64,000 nucleotides of DNA from NCBI GenBank assembly GCA_033558025.1, contig JAUCEF010000011.1, positions 372,001 to 436,000 on the forward strand, given 5' to 3'. The notes under the pieces are model-generated. The model did not search any database. It saw only the letters and a program-made list of their open reading frames with translations, and was not told where the DNA came from. Both the position numbers and the translations under genes were made by a program. Positions within the stretch are counted from its first letter, which is position 1. Each line of letters begins with the position of its first letter. Source of the DNA: Phytophthora sp. 'mugwort'. Its lineage: Eukaryota > Oomycota > Peronosporomycetes > Peronosporales > Peronosporaceae. Of this stretch, positions 20,394-31,558 are shown piece by piece.

Positions 20394-21086
20394 ATGCAGA
20401 CCGAACAGAAGCTTCCGTCGTTCCCGAGCCTGCCCAAGAGTGCACGTGAGTTTTTGGTGTTGCTGACGGGTTGAGTACTACATCTGTGGTCGATGAATTA
20501 ACCTAATGGTGCCGTTATGTGGGGTTGGTGTCGTTGCTACGGATAGTATTCTCCAAGCTAGAAGCATTCCTGCCTGTGATGGCCGAGGAGAACAAGAAGT
20601 TAAGCGAGGCGGTAGAAGCGGGTGAAGGCGCCAAGCATAACATCGAGGTGGAAGAGGCTGCGGAGAAGAGCGATGAGGACGCTGATGATGAAATGATTGG
20701 CGACGAAAAAGAGAAGGATGAGAAGAAGGAGCCCGTGATTGAAATGGTCCGTTGTAGTTACCGATTGCGATGGCGACGAGGAGTGCAGTCTGCTTGCTGC
20801 GTCCATGATGCACAAGGCTTACATGTAGTTTGAGATATTAACGGTTGCTGGGAATTAATATGCTGCGCTGCAACAGAATTTCGCGTTGGGAATGATGGAT
20901 GAGGACGGTAACGACGCCGACGACGCGGACGCAACGGTGGACCCGAAAGCACATCTCAAGGCTCCTGCAAACGGAAAAGCAATTGAATCAGGCTCGAAGC
21001 AAGAACGGGAGGAGGACTCGTCGTTCCGGATGCGGCTCGAGAAGCCGAGCAACAAGCCGCGCCCGATCATCCAGGAGATGAACTGA
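20394..21086 (+). CDS. NOPCHAP1-like snoRNP assembly factor
   Basis: Three exons, 20394-20445, 20547-20746 and 20877-21086, join in phase and give 153 residues. Donors are GTGAGT and GTCCGT; acceptors are GATAG and CAACAG. The protein has FSKLEAFLPVMAEENKKLSE, then a HNIE motif, a Glu/Asp-rich middle, and PVIEMNFALGMMDE. This order (FLPxM..N..L, then FNIE, then VIxMxxAL) is that of NOPCHAP1 (C12orf45, DUF4598), which in human cells links NOP58 to R2TP chaperones during box C/D snoRNP assembly. The ATG at 20394 was chosen because the family match begins soon after it; the frame is open further upstream (FAVFIGDDSTTDPN), so a longer N-terminus is possible. Function is inferred from the short motifs only. 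Confidence 0.7.
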
Positions 21087-21518
21087 TACGCGCGGCAACG
21101 AATGCAGACACGGACGTTGGATAGCGATATTTACTACATGGAGAAGAGAGGACACGAGGCTCGGATAAGAGTGAATGATACACACACTGAAGTACGTGGT
21201 CTGAAGTCTCATCGTCAGAACAGGGGGTTCGTGGGCCCCTAGTTTTGTTGTATAATGCACCCAGTATTGACAAAACGTACCACCGCATTGGGAAATAATA
21301 TGCCGCGAGCTCATGCGCAGGTCCGCATCTTTTGTTTTGTATACTGCACCGGCTCTTAAACACCAACAGTGTAGATAGCTTTTAACGGCATTCGCTTGCT
21401 GCCGCAGGTCTTTGCAACTTTGACCGTAGCCCCAGAAACGAGGGGGGTCGCTCCTGGTGGTTCATGCCTGCCGCAGTCTCCAAAAGCCGCCAGTAGTCGT
21501 AGACCCATCGCCAGCGCC
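21087..21518. other. Intergenic region between two plus-strand genes
   Basis: No coding or repeat structure is seen. It should hold the 3' end of the NOPCHAP1-like gene and the promoter of the next gene, but no clear oomycete initiator (TCAYTYY with FPR element) could be assigned with confidence. Confidence 0.4.
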
Positions 21519-21831
21519 ATGTTCTACACGCTCTCGCAGAAGCTTTCCAAGGGCAGCACGATGGCCATCACCATCCCGGCCATCATCGGCGTTTCGTACG
21601 CCACCTTCGCCTTCTTCCGCTACACTGGTGCGTCAAAAGTCGTCCAACCTTGTGTGTCAATCCTTCTCGATCAACCCTCTTACTTTTGCCCTGTCGCTCC
21701 ACATTACAGGTCCAGACCTTGGCGGTGACGTGCGCGGCTCGCCCAAGACAACCTCTCCCGAGTGGCAGGCGGCCTCTGTGGAGTACGCCAAGGCGCAGAA
21801 GGCCAACCCCATTCGTCACTTCAAGGACTAA
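21519..21831 (+). CDS. Small single-pass membrane protein, possibly mitochondrial
   Basis: Two exons, 21519-21627 and 21710-21831, are separated by an 82-bp intron (GTGCGT...TTACAG) and join in phase to give 76 residues. Residues 12-34 form one hydrophobic helix (STMAITIPAIIGVSYATFAFF), preceded by a short basic N-terminus and followed by a soluble Lys/Ala-rich tail ending NPIRHFKD. The size and layout resemble accessory subunits of mitochondrial complexes, but no specific family is recognised. The intron position and clean phase support it as a real gene. Confidence 0.65.
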
Positions 21832-22233
21832 GTACAGATCAGCAGTCGAGTCGTGTGTGCGTGTCTGGCCCACTCGTAGGATGGTGCAAGGCTTTGACCT
21901 TCCTGCTCCTCCTGTAATTATTGACCGTGGCGGGGTCAGCGAGCGGCTGACGACGGGGGGAGGCAGCCGACCAAGCAGACTCGCCCGCTTTCTCACGTCG
22001 TCCGCGAGTGAGTACATAAATAATAAACAGAAAAATCAACAAACGTCTTCGGGGAAGTGTCGCTCTCCTTATTATCAGGGTGTCTAGCGCAGCCCACAGT
22101 TCTCTTCATCTAACCTGTATGTATTCCCTATCAGTGGCACTGAGTATCAACGACGCCACACCGACCGACAACCTGCCTACCATTCGACTAGCGAGCCCAT
22201 CCGCTTTCTCTTTTGCGCATGTACGTGGTATCT

Positions 22234-23124
22234 TCATTTCAACGGCATCCCCTAGTTGTGCAGGTAAGTCCAGTCGTGATGTTAGCAGGAAATCCGCAAG
22301 AATATGGACAGCAAAAGCCACTGCGGCACGCACCAGTTCTGCGACCTGGGCCTTGCGCTTGGCCTCAGCGGCGTCCCAGCCATCCATGGCGAGCTGACGT
22401 AGCCTGTTCTCGGCATCCTCCTCATCCTCCAGCTGCTGCTCGTCCTGGTCGTCGCGGAACCCATAGTAGTCAGGCTCAATGTGCTTGTACATGTCTTGCC
22501 GAGTGCGTTTGCGAGGCTCGTGCTCCTCCTTCTGGAAGAGCTCGCGCACACCGGGGAGGTCCTTGGCGGCGCCGAAGTACTTGTAGCCGCCGATCGCACG
22601 AACGGCGGTGCCGTCGGCATCATAGGTCTGCGGTTGCGTCTTTGAGTAGTCCGGCCCGCCTAGTTGGACGATCCTCCGTTCCCAATGACGTTTCTCGCGG
22701 ATGCGCTTGTTAATCTCGTCGTTCAAGTCTCGGATCACATGCTCGCTCGAGCCGGCTAAGAAAGAGCAACCAGATACAAAGCACACACCACCAGGTCAGT
22801 CCAGGTCTAATCGACAACTAGAAGGAACGACAGCTTGAAGCTTCGAGGCGCACCATTCTGGATATCCGCCACCTTCTTGGATATCTCGCGGATGATCTGT
22901 CTTCGCCAGCGCTCAGCGTCCTTGAGGTTGTCGCACTGCGACGCCAGATACGGTCTCCGGCTTCGGCACAACAGTCACAGCACGACAGTAATGTTAGTAC
23001 AGAGTAGACTCGTGCCCAGACATCCAGCCAACTCTTCTCACTTCTTGAAGGTGTCGGCGAAGTCCTGCTTCATAGACGTCCATCGGTTCAGGAGCGACTG
23101 CGCCTTCTCCTCGTTGCGCGCCAT
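22234..23124 (-). CDS. ISY1: ISY1 pre-mRNA splicing factor
   Basis: Exons 23124-23042, 22960-22854 and 22755-22334 join in phase; a fourth, 22251-22234, is proposed because a CTAAC branch site and CAACTAG acceptor precede it. The protein starts MARNEEKAQSLLNRW and continues with ERWRRQIIREISKKVADIQN, VIRDLNDEINKRIREKRHWE, IVQLGGPDYSK and GYKYFGAAKDLPGVRELFQK, all hallmarks of ISY1, a component of the NTC/Prp19 complex in the catalytic spliceosome. The predicted length is 209 residues. If the last intron is wrong, the third frame simply stays open to 22106, adding an unconserved tail. The neighbouring transhydrogenase gene is divergent, its ATG lying 198 bp away, so the two may share a promoter region. 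Confidence 0.9.
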
Positions 23125-23321
23125 CCTGGCACCAGCAAGTATCTGTCTGGGTTACAGTACCGGTAGTTGCTGCAACATTCACTGCGGTCACGCAGCCTGT
23201 GCGCCACACCACGCGCAACCGCTTTCGCGCATTAAACGTTCTTTTCAGCCAATCACGCAAGTTCAACTAACTTGGGGCCTGGAAGGGCGTGCGGCGGATC
23301 ATCACTCTCACACCGACGACG

Positions 23322-25162
23322 ATGATGGGGCTTTGGACAGCAGCGACTCGTTCGACGCTGCTGCTTCGTCGCAGTGGCGGGCGCTATCCACGTATGATCT
23401 CTTCGCAGACGACACTCAAGCCGCAAGTGGCGGCCTACGACCTCGTAGTGATCGGCAGTGGCCCGTCCGCTACCCAATGCGCGCTCGAGTCGGCCAAGCT
23501 AGGTAAGCGCGTGGCCATCGTGGACAAGAAGACACGACTGGGCGGCGTGTGCGTACACACGGGAACGATCCCGTCCAAGACATTTCGCGAGGCTGTGCTG
23601 CACCTGTCGGGCTATCGACACCACGGTTTCTACGGCAAGTCGTACAGCATGAAGACCGTGACCATCGAGGACATTTTGTACCGCGTGCAACGCGTTGTGA
23701 GTTCCGAGGAGGACGTGGTGCGTGCCCAGCTAAAGGCCGCACAGGTGGACGTCATTCCGGGGTTTGCGCGCTTTGAGAACGATTACGAGATCTCCATCGT
23801 TAGGGACGACGACGACACGCTGAAGAAGATGAAGAACGGCGGTGGAGTAGGCGCCAGCATCCCCAGTAGTCGCAGCAACCTGGACTCGCTCTCACGGGTC
23901 AAGGCTGACAAGTTCCTCATTGCGTGCGGCACGAGACCTGCACACAACCCGCTCGTGCCCATCGACGGCAAGGTCATCATCGACAGCGACCAGATCCTCA
24001 GCCGCGACATGCACCAACTGCCCCGCTCGCTCATCGTCGTGGGCGCCGGCGTCATCGGCATGGAATACGCTTCCATGGTGAACGTCGTGCCTGGTCACTC
24101 GGTCACGGTGGTGGACGGACGGCCTGACGTGAGTGTACTATTAGTTGGAGCCACATTGGCAATGATGCTGAGGGCTCATTGGGTTGTTAAAACGTTTCTA
24201 CGCAGATTTTGTCCTTCTGCGACCACGAGATCATCAGCAATCTCACGTACGAGATGCAGAGCAACGGAGCGCGCTTCCTGCTTGGCGAGACCATCAAGAA
24301 AGTCGAGGTCAGTTGATAAGCACGTTCTGACAGATGGGACTGTCACTTTCTAACGTTGATTCGACGTTACCTTCTTTTTGCTACCTCTAGACGACAGATA
24401 ACCGTGTAAAGGTGTATTTCAATAGCGGCAAGGCGCTCAGTGCCGACGCTCTCCTGTACACGGTGGGCCGCCAGGCTGCCACGGACGGACTGAACCTGGA
24501 GGTAGTGGGTCTCTCTCGCAACCACCGTGGCCTGATCAACGTGAACAAGAATTATCAAACTGATCAGCCTCACATGTGAGTGTGGGGTACCTCGTTACTG
24601 TCTTCTGAGCGGCATGAGCTTACCCACTTTGTATTTGGTTGTTCTTTCCAGTTACGCCGCAGGTGACTGCATCGGTGCTCCGGCGCTAGCATCGACGAGT
24701 ATGGAACAAGGGCGTTTGGCTTCGTGCCACATGTGGAATCCGGACGAGGAGCTCGCTGCAACGAGTCAGTTGGAGAACGGGAACTACCCTTACGGCATCT
24801 ACACGATCCCGGAGATCTCGATGGTGGGCCAAACGGAGCAGCAGCTCACGAAAGATTGCGTGAACTATGAAATTGGTATTGCGAAGTATTCGGAGCTCGC
24901 GAAGGGCCAGATGATGGGCGCGATGGCTGGAGGCACTCTGAAGATTTTGTTTGACCCTGACACACTGAAGCTGTTTGGTGTGCACGCTATCGGAGAGGGT
25001 GCCACGGAGATTATTCACATTGGACAGGTCGCAATGGCGATGGGCTGCTCACTGACGTACTTCCGCGACGCCGTGTTTAACTATCCAACTTTGGCCGAAG
25101 CTTATCGCGTGGCTGCCTTGAACGGACTGGGCCGTCTCAGCCGTGCCATCGAAGAACAGTAA
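23322..25162 (+). CDS. Si-type NAD(P) transhydrogenase (SthA-like flavoprotein), possibly mitochondrial
   Basis: Four exons (23322-24128, 24206-24307, 24391-24575, 24652-25162) join in phase to 534 residues. Residues 1-30 are rich in Arg, Ser and Thr with few acids, like a mitochondrial presequence. VVIGSGPSA (43-51) binds FAD, GAGVIGMEYA (241-250) binds NAD(P), YAAGDCIG (366-373) closes the FAD site, and the dimerisation domain fills the C-terminus. The motif GGVCVHTGTIPSK has one Cys (77) but Thr (82) where dihydrolipoamide dehydrogenase has its second redox Cys. This is the signature of soluble transhydrogenase, which moves hydride between NADPH and NAD+ (EC 1.6.1.1). Start chosen at the first of two ATGs. 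Introns are 77, 83 and 76 bp. Confidence 0.88.
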
Positions 25163-25439
25163 TCGTACGAGTAGCTGTCTACCTGGTTGCTGAAGCGTGG
25201 CTGGACAGGCAAACGAAATAAATGCGGTTATTCCCTTCGCGAACGGGGGAGTTCGAACAACGACTCTGATAAAACTGATTTGTTTATCTTTTCGTTAACT
25301 GCATTGTAGCAGCACCGACATCAGAACGTCCCTGGATTTGCCGAGTCAAGTAGTTGCCAGTTTCCCGAACTCAGATCTGCGGATTCTTCTATCTCGTCCT
25401 CCAAGATTGACTGCGTGCGAACTTACTAATGGCAGCCTC
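25163..25439. other. Downstream flank of the transhydrogenase gene
   Basis: An AATAAA-like signal (AAATAAATG) occurs at about 25216, suitable for 3' processing of the transhydrogenase mRNA. Nothing else is seen. Confidence 0.35.
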
Positions 25440-26490
25440 ATTGCGAACTGAGTGAGAGCAGTGAATCTTATAACTATACAGCTGGATGCCGAAGCCACAC
25501 GAAACCCCACGGCTCGGTCATCATGACGATGTTCATAACCTGTAAAACGGAGCGAACTTCGTAATGGGCGTCGCGACTACTTCCTAAAGGCTGAATGACT
25601 ACTAATGCTGCGATATGTCTGCAGCAGACTAAAATCGTATTAATTGTGGGTGACGAAGCCTGCTAAGTTGTGGAGTTTGGAGCAAGATTGAGACTACGCG
25701 GACTACAAATCGTTTAGAAGCCGAGGCGTAGCATGAAATGGAATGCTTCACAGAGATGCCAGCCAAAGTGATCTTTCTCTGCTGGGAGCAATGGGTATGG
25801 AGCTCAGGATGACGCTTTCAGGTTGACGGTGTATCCAACTTCTTCGCGGTATGTTGAGGACCCGAAAGCCTTGATGACCATCGCCAGTATCACGACCGCG
25901 CCCGATGCTGAAGAGCAGCAGGGTCGCACTATCAAAAGGGGACTATGAAGAGTTAATATACTCGTCAGGATTGCAGTGGATGATGTCCATCGTTGACCCT
26001 TCATCAGGAATTCCGAAGTGTAGTCTACCCGAAATGGATTGTGTGGACGTGGAGGACCACAAATTCTAGGGACCCGTCATGTCAATAAATCCGTGTCTTC
26101 CTGAGACATACAGTATACGACCACGAGTATCGACAACCAAACGGTCCGCATTGAGCGGCCGTCGTCAGAAGAAATGACATAGCTTTAAGTTTAACAGAGC
26201 CAAACCCAGAAAAATATCCATGAAGCTGCTGTCTAACACAAATGCTGCGACGTAAAACTAAACGGAATCTTCAACACACTGGACACCTAGAGTGAAGACG
26301 ACTTGCCCAGCAGTAGACGTACGCACCATACATTAATTAACAAAGACAAACGAATCCACACGTACACCTGCGCGCCACCTCATGAAAATGATTCCGTACC
26401 AGTCGACGAGATTGGTCTGTACGATATCCCACTTGTAGCGATCGTCGTCCACGAAGACAATTGTGCAAGTAGTGGCATCTCAAACTTGAG
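25440..26490 (-). pseudogene. Decayed tandem copy of the neighbouring 836-residue membrane protein gene
   Basis: Blocks of this stretch match the 3' half of the adjacent intact gene in the same order and on the same strand: about 25477-25560 with 26672-26760, 25940-26000 with 27250-27310, 26190-26290 with 27555-27665, and 26325-26480 with 27735-27895. The last block is nearly identical, including CGAATCCACACGTA and GATTGGTCTGTACGATATCC. No long frame survives and several deletions are present. The copy covers the C-terminal half only and ends where the intact gene begins, so it came from a direct tandem duplication or unequal crossing-over. Confidence 0.8.
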
Positions 26491-26496
26491 GTCGTT

Positions 26497-29007
26497 TTAT
26501 CCACATTGAAGCAGAATGGACATCGGAACGTCTCGTGAGCTCGCCGAGTCAACAAGTTCGTATTCATCGCAACTTAATCCCGTGTACGCGTCCATCTCGT
26601 CCGGTGCGTATGTCAATAGAACGGCATACGGCAATCGACCGGTTAAAGGAGATGATCGAATTCTGTACAAATATAACTGGACGCCAATAGCACGAAGCCA
26701 AAAGAAATTCCATGGGTCCGTCATCATGGCAACGTTCATGAGCTGCAAAATGGAGTGAGATTCCACGGTGCGTGTGGTCAAACCACCGCTAACTGGTTCA
26801 ATTCTCCTGATTGTCGCTGGAGTTTTCTTGCTGCAGCAAAAATACTGCCACGGATACCGCCTTAGTGGGTGAGACGACAAGTCTGTCGGGAGGATTCTTG
26901 TGACGTTAGTACGAGGTGATGGAGCTACTCTGAATTTTGCGAAATGACACGACAAGGACGTGAAATGTGCTGCTTTCGACTCGCTGGAGATTCGCTGTGG
27001 ACGAATTGGAGCTCGAAAGTGGATAAAAGGCGACGTAGTCACCCAAAGACTTTCGATCCCGCACGGAACAATTTGTGAGAATCTGAATATCATGCCTCGA
27101 GTATTACGATATGTCCAGGATGTTGTGGGTGTGAAGTATCCCAAAAGCTTGACAACCATAACAACTGCAGCTACAGCTACAATACACAAACGAACGGTCT
27201 TGGAGCTACCACCAGACAGGTAGGGCGAGGAATTGAAGCAGCTGCCAGGATTCGACGATTTCACGATGTCCATTATTGGTCCTTCATCGGGGATGCGGAA
27301 GATGTTCACGATGTCCATGTCGCGATAATAGACGCTCTTATACGGTCCAAATACTGTCAATGCAGACGTGAAACTAATCAAAAGACCACGAATACCGGGG
27401 ATCCCATCGTCATGACGTCGCCATCTCCTCATGACAAACAGTGCAACACTCGCGAAAAGAGCCAACAACCAGACGCCACGCATTTGTACCGATGTTGTCT
27501 GAATGAATGGCAACCATTGGAAATTGACAGCTCCACCGACGGAAGCCCAGTAGGAATCTAGGAAAATGTCCATGAAGCTGCTATCCAGGACAAGTGCCCC
27601 CACATAGGCACATACAGGCAACAAACTCGAATACACAATGACTTGGAAAGGAATCTTGAACACGAGCGCCGCCATTGACATCCACCTTGAGCTTAACTTT
27701 GAGTGTTTACCAACGTTCAGCCCGGCAGCGATGTACGCACCATACATTAACAAAGCCAAACGAATCCACACGTATACTTGCGCGCCACCTCGAAGCATGG
27801 AAATGATTCCGTACCAATCGATGAGATTGGTCTGTACGATATCCCGCTCATAGCGATAGTCGTCTAGGAAGACCGTTGTGCATTGTGACTGTGACGACGA
27901 GTTCATTGAGTTGTTGACCTTAATGCAGCGTCTTCCTCTGGTAAGAACAAGAATCTCTAACGCTTCGTAATTGTAAAAGGTGGACCGCATGGCTCCCGAT
28001 GTGGAGGAAAGTCTTTGAGAGGACACGACGGCCACATGAAGCTCCAGATCGGGGTATTGTTGCTGCAAAGACTGCAGTCGTAGATCCATGTGATCCCAGA
28101 GTCGGACAGCGGGCAAGGACGCATTGAGAGGGTTCTTGCATTTCCAAATACCTGGGTGGTTGCAGAAGCGAGGACGTGGAGAAGATCTTTTGCCAATACC
28201 GTGATTGGAACATATCGCGAGTGACAGCTTGTCGTGGGAGGTGTGGGGTGTGTGAAGCGAGTGTAATCTCCACGCCGAGTTCTTGGATACAAAGCGGACT
28301 ACGTAATGATGCATGCGGTCGACCCAGTTGTGCTGTGTGGCATACCGCAACATTGTCGGCTTCTTTTGTGTTGGTCTCAGGTGAGTCCGTGAGGCGGTAA
28401 TAAAGGCGTCAAGCATGGTGAAAACTGTGCGGAGGTCCATGAGACTGTTTGCGTTTGCTTCGGGTTGGGTCGGTTGTGGCTTGGAAAGCAACAGAGATGA
28501 GAACTCGGTCACGTTGAGAAGCTCAACAGCCCCACGCAGTCCGACGGAGGTGGTGTCGTATTGATATGACCATAATCGAGCTGCGGAAATTGGCTGTGTG
28601 CCTTTGAGCCCTGCAAACACAGGTAAACCTTTGGCTCTATCTTCACCACTAGTGTCGCTATCGCTTCCATTGTCTGGACGCCAAATGTGTACAACGGGAT
28701 AGTTGAACGGTCCGAAGCGAACAGCGGTGCTAGGCATGAGTGGAACTGGGTAATACTCGTGCAGATTCCGGACTCCAAGACCTGTGCGGGGGATATCCGT
28801 CATGAGCAAGACGAGCGATACGAGTGTGATGACGCATCGTAGTTTGGAGAGCGCGATGCAGTTCGCGATGTCTGGTTGTGGTAGGAGTTTCTTCCATCCG
28901 CGTGTCCTCGTCCAGACGAGTGTTCTGGCACTGCGAATTCTGTCGGACTCGTCTTGTACGATGATTGTGCGTTTAACGTCATGTCTCGCCAGTGTCGACG
29001 GATACAT
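26497..29007 (-). CDS. Large multi-pass membrane protein, oomycete-type, function unknown
   Basis: An intronless frame of 836 codons runs from an ATG at 29007 to a stop at 26497. After a cytoplasmic-like N-terminus comes a first membrane segment (LVSLVLLM, about residue 65) and a long, probably extracellular or luminal region of some 340 residues with several N-x-S/T sites. A cluster of helices follows (VWIRLALLMYGAYIAAGL; FQVIVYSSLLPVCAYVGALV; VWLLALFASVALFVM; LCIVAVAAVVMVVKLL) and then a long C-terminal tail. Proteins of this architecture are common in Phytophthora and usually named only 'transmembrane protein, putative'; I know of no tested function. A decayed tandem copy lies immediately downstream. 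Confidence 0.85.
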   Translation of the reverse strand: MYPSTLARHDVKRTIIVQDESDRIRSARTLVWTRTRGWKKLLPQPDIANCIALSKLRCVITLVSLVLLMTDIPRTGLGVRNLHEYYPVPLMPSTAVRFGPFNYPVVHIWRPDNGSDSDTSGEDRAKGLPVFAGLKGTQPISAARLWSYQYDTTSVGLRGAVELLNVTEFSSLLLSKPQPTQPEANANSLMDLRTVFTMLDAFITASRTHLRPTQKKPTMLRYATQHNWVDRMHHYVVRFVSKNSAWRLHSLHTPHTSHDKLSLAICSNHGIGKRSSPRPRFCNHPGIWKCKNPLNASLPAVRLWDHMDLRLQSLQQQYPDLELHVAVVSSQRLSSTSGAMRSTFYNYEALEILVLTRGRRCIKVNNSMNSSSQSQCTTVFLDDYRYERDIVQTNLIDWYGIISMLRGGAQVYVWIRLALLMYGAYIAAGLNVGKHSKLSSRWMSMAALVFKIPFQVIVYSSLLPVCAYVGALVLDSSFMDIFLDSYWASVGGAVNFQWLPFIQTTSVQMRGVWLLALFASVALFVMRRWRRHDDGIPGIRGLLISFTSALTVFGPYKSVYYRDMDIVNIFRIPDEGPIMDIVKSSNPGSCFNSSPYLSGGSSKTVRLCIVAVAAVVMVVKLLGYFTPTTSWTYRNTRGMIFRFSQIVPCGIESLWVTTSPFIHFRAPIRPQRISSESKAAHFTSLSCHFAKFRVAPSPRTNVTRILPTDLSSHPLRRYPWQYFCCSKKTPATIRRIEPVSGGLTTRTVESHSILQLMNVAMMTDPWNFFWLRAIGVQLYLYRIRSSPLTGRLPYAVLLTYAPDEMDAYTGLSCDEYELVDSASSRDVPMSILLQCG

Positions 29008-29116
29008 AGCTGCCGTGGATTGGGCTCTAGCGATGTGAGCTGGTCCACTGCGCCACGTAAAGAACTAAGCTTTAAATTGTTGTGGTAACGGACGTCTCTG
29101 TGTTTAGGACGTCTCC

Positions 29117-31460
29117 GTGATTGGAATTCTCATGCTACTGATGTCAAAGAATACACAGCAGAAGCTCTTTGCTGAAGTAGCTCCAGACGTACTCGGGGAA
29201 AAAATTCACGTTGGCGCCCAACGATCCGAGGCCACACACTTGATAGAAATTGCACGCAGCTCGGTCGCTTCCTTGGACATCCTTTGGTCGAGATCAAGTG
29301 GGAAAGAAGTTCAAAGTTCTCACTCGCTGTTTATGTGATGATATTTCACACGGTGATTGTGCTGGTTGAGTCTTTCAAGACACCATCCAAGTTGCCAGTT
29401 GCAGCCATGGACCCACAGTCGCCGTCAAACTTTTACGAGTCAATCGGAGAAACCCCAAAGAAGAACCGAGCGACGAGGACGACATAAGCGTCACCACCAG
29501 CACACCAAGAAAGCTGGTGCTCTATGGCGAGGATACGGCTATGGACGTGGAATGGAATGCGACAGAAACACCAACGGCAGGGGGAAATGGGCACAGATCA
29601 CACGACACGTGGCACTCGACATGGAGCAGTGGATGGAGACGGCTGAGGATGAGGACTTCTCGAGGTCCGACAGGTCCACGGTGTAACTATAGGGCACGCG
29701 GTCGACGCCTGTACGGAATACGAAGTTGACTGCAGCAGCCAACTGATGCAATAATGGCATCGGACGGATACAGACATTAGGTGGCGTTAGGCAGACTAAA
29801 TGACATTAATGTCAAAAGAAAGCTGGTGCTCTACCCGAACGACACGCAGCTCAAGCACGACGGACCACATGGATCACCATCGTAATCCTGATTAACGGTG
29901 CTTTCATCGCCTCATAGCCATTTCCCTATCTGACGCCACGACACCATCCGGTCCTCCAATAACGTCGACACGAAGGTGGAGACCTATCAGCTACGAAATG
30001 GCTACGTCTCCGCCGCGGTTGGGGAGCTGCTCGTCTTTTTTGTCTTCTTGCAGTCACTCTGATGGTTCATCCCTTTCATCATGTACGTCGTCAAGGTGTC
30101 GGGATCACGTCTATGATATCAAGCATAAGATCGTCGGGGACGAGCACATTTCCGTCACTTCCGTCGTCATTTCCGAGCGGCAGCACGTCCCTTTCCAATG
30201 TTCTTAACACCGTCTTGAGGACGCCGAATATAGACCCTTTTATTACCCAGTCGGGTTCCTCTTGTCTGCTCTCGAACACTTCCTCGACTGACACAGTGAG
30301 CCTGGGGATCTGCATCCATGAGACGAGCACCATGCCGACCGTCAAGAGCATCGATTCGACTTCGGTTCCACCTTGAACTCGTGGAATTATGATGCGCTTC
30401 CGTATGGTATTAACGACCAAACGTCTTCGCTACGTTTGATAACACAAACGAGTACGCGAGCATGGGCATTTGCAATGGAGTGGTCAGCTCACTGCAAATA
30501 TTGACCAACATGGCGGATCCTTCGACTGATAATCTCGGGACTTTTGTGAGCATTGTCCTGGACGATGAATACAAATCTGAACCAGTCGACTCAACTGGCA
30601 CTTAACGGGATCACTTTCCTCCTCGAAACATACGCGATCTCGGACCAATTGAACTTCCATGATGGTGGTGATCGACACATACCTTGGTCCCGTCAGCGCA
30701 GTACCGAAATCTGAGCTCAGATTGCACTGCCAACGACACCTTGTCGTCTGATGTCTACGACACGAGCTCGCCCAACTGGGTCAGTTCTATTGCAACACGA
30801 CATACTACCTCTATAGTAGCCCTGCAGCCACGTGCGGGTCATCGAACTGCATCTTCCTCGATCGATCGGGTTTTGTTACTTTCAAAAGACAGATTCTATC
30901 TACTCTTGCCCTACTTGAAGAACTGCTCGATGGAAGACATGACGTACAGCAGCGATATACCTTAAATTACTTGCCATCCGGATGCATTTCATGCGACACC
31001 TTTGGTGGGCAAGACGCCGCCCTCCTATATATGATCAACCCGCGACGTCACCTCGATGTTTTCTTACGACTGGCGCGCACTCGAAGACGTGAGTAAGACG
31101 TTGAATGCCGGCTGCGATGGTCCCTGCAATACGTCACGACACCCCGGTGCGAAATCCGAATCGGTTTTGTCGGGAACTGCATTATTCCTTCTGAGAGAAT
31201 GGAGACCAGGTTCGTTAACCCTGTTCAGCTTGTGGAGAATAACCATTACTATCTCCTTGACCCGCGCCAAGCAATATACACGTCCGCACTTTACTATCCA
31301 GAAGGTGCAAGCAGTTTGTACGTGGGTAGCACTCGCTTAGCGGGAGACACGGAGCGGAAGAATATCAAATACTCCATCCCACTCAGCTCATTGGCATAGT
31401 GATTGTGAGCGGGTTTGCGTTCATCGTTGTCATAACGCCAATCGATAGAGTCATGACCTC
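29117..31460 (+). pseudogene. Decayed membrane-protein locus
   Basis: No frame exceeds about 110 codons, but coding-like pieces follow one another on the plus strand. They include a hydrophobic VMIFHTVIVLVESFKTPSK (about 29335), then PQSPSNFYESIGE, then after a shift SVTTSTPRKLVLYGEDTAMD (about 29490), and a partial repeat of KLVLY at about 29820. Hydrophobic stretches continue (VFFVFLQSL at about 30030; FSLWRITITISL at about 31230; IVSGFAFIVVITPI at about 31400). I read this as a dead gene for another multi-pass protein, transcribed away from the intact one at 26497-29007. The boundaries are rough, and part of it could be simple non-coding DNA. Confidence 0.4.
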
Positions 31461-31558
31461 CCATGAGACGGTATTATACTTCTGTTAGAGAGATTTAGTG
31501 AATGGATTACTACTAGTATTACAGTTGGGGGTGAACACAGACAGACAAGAACAATAAC

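Noticed and set aside
22106..22233. Extended C-terminus of ISY1 to 22106
   Set aside because: The extra 76 residues are not like ISY1, and a branch site plus acceptor allow a short last exon; the extension stays possible but is less likely.
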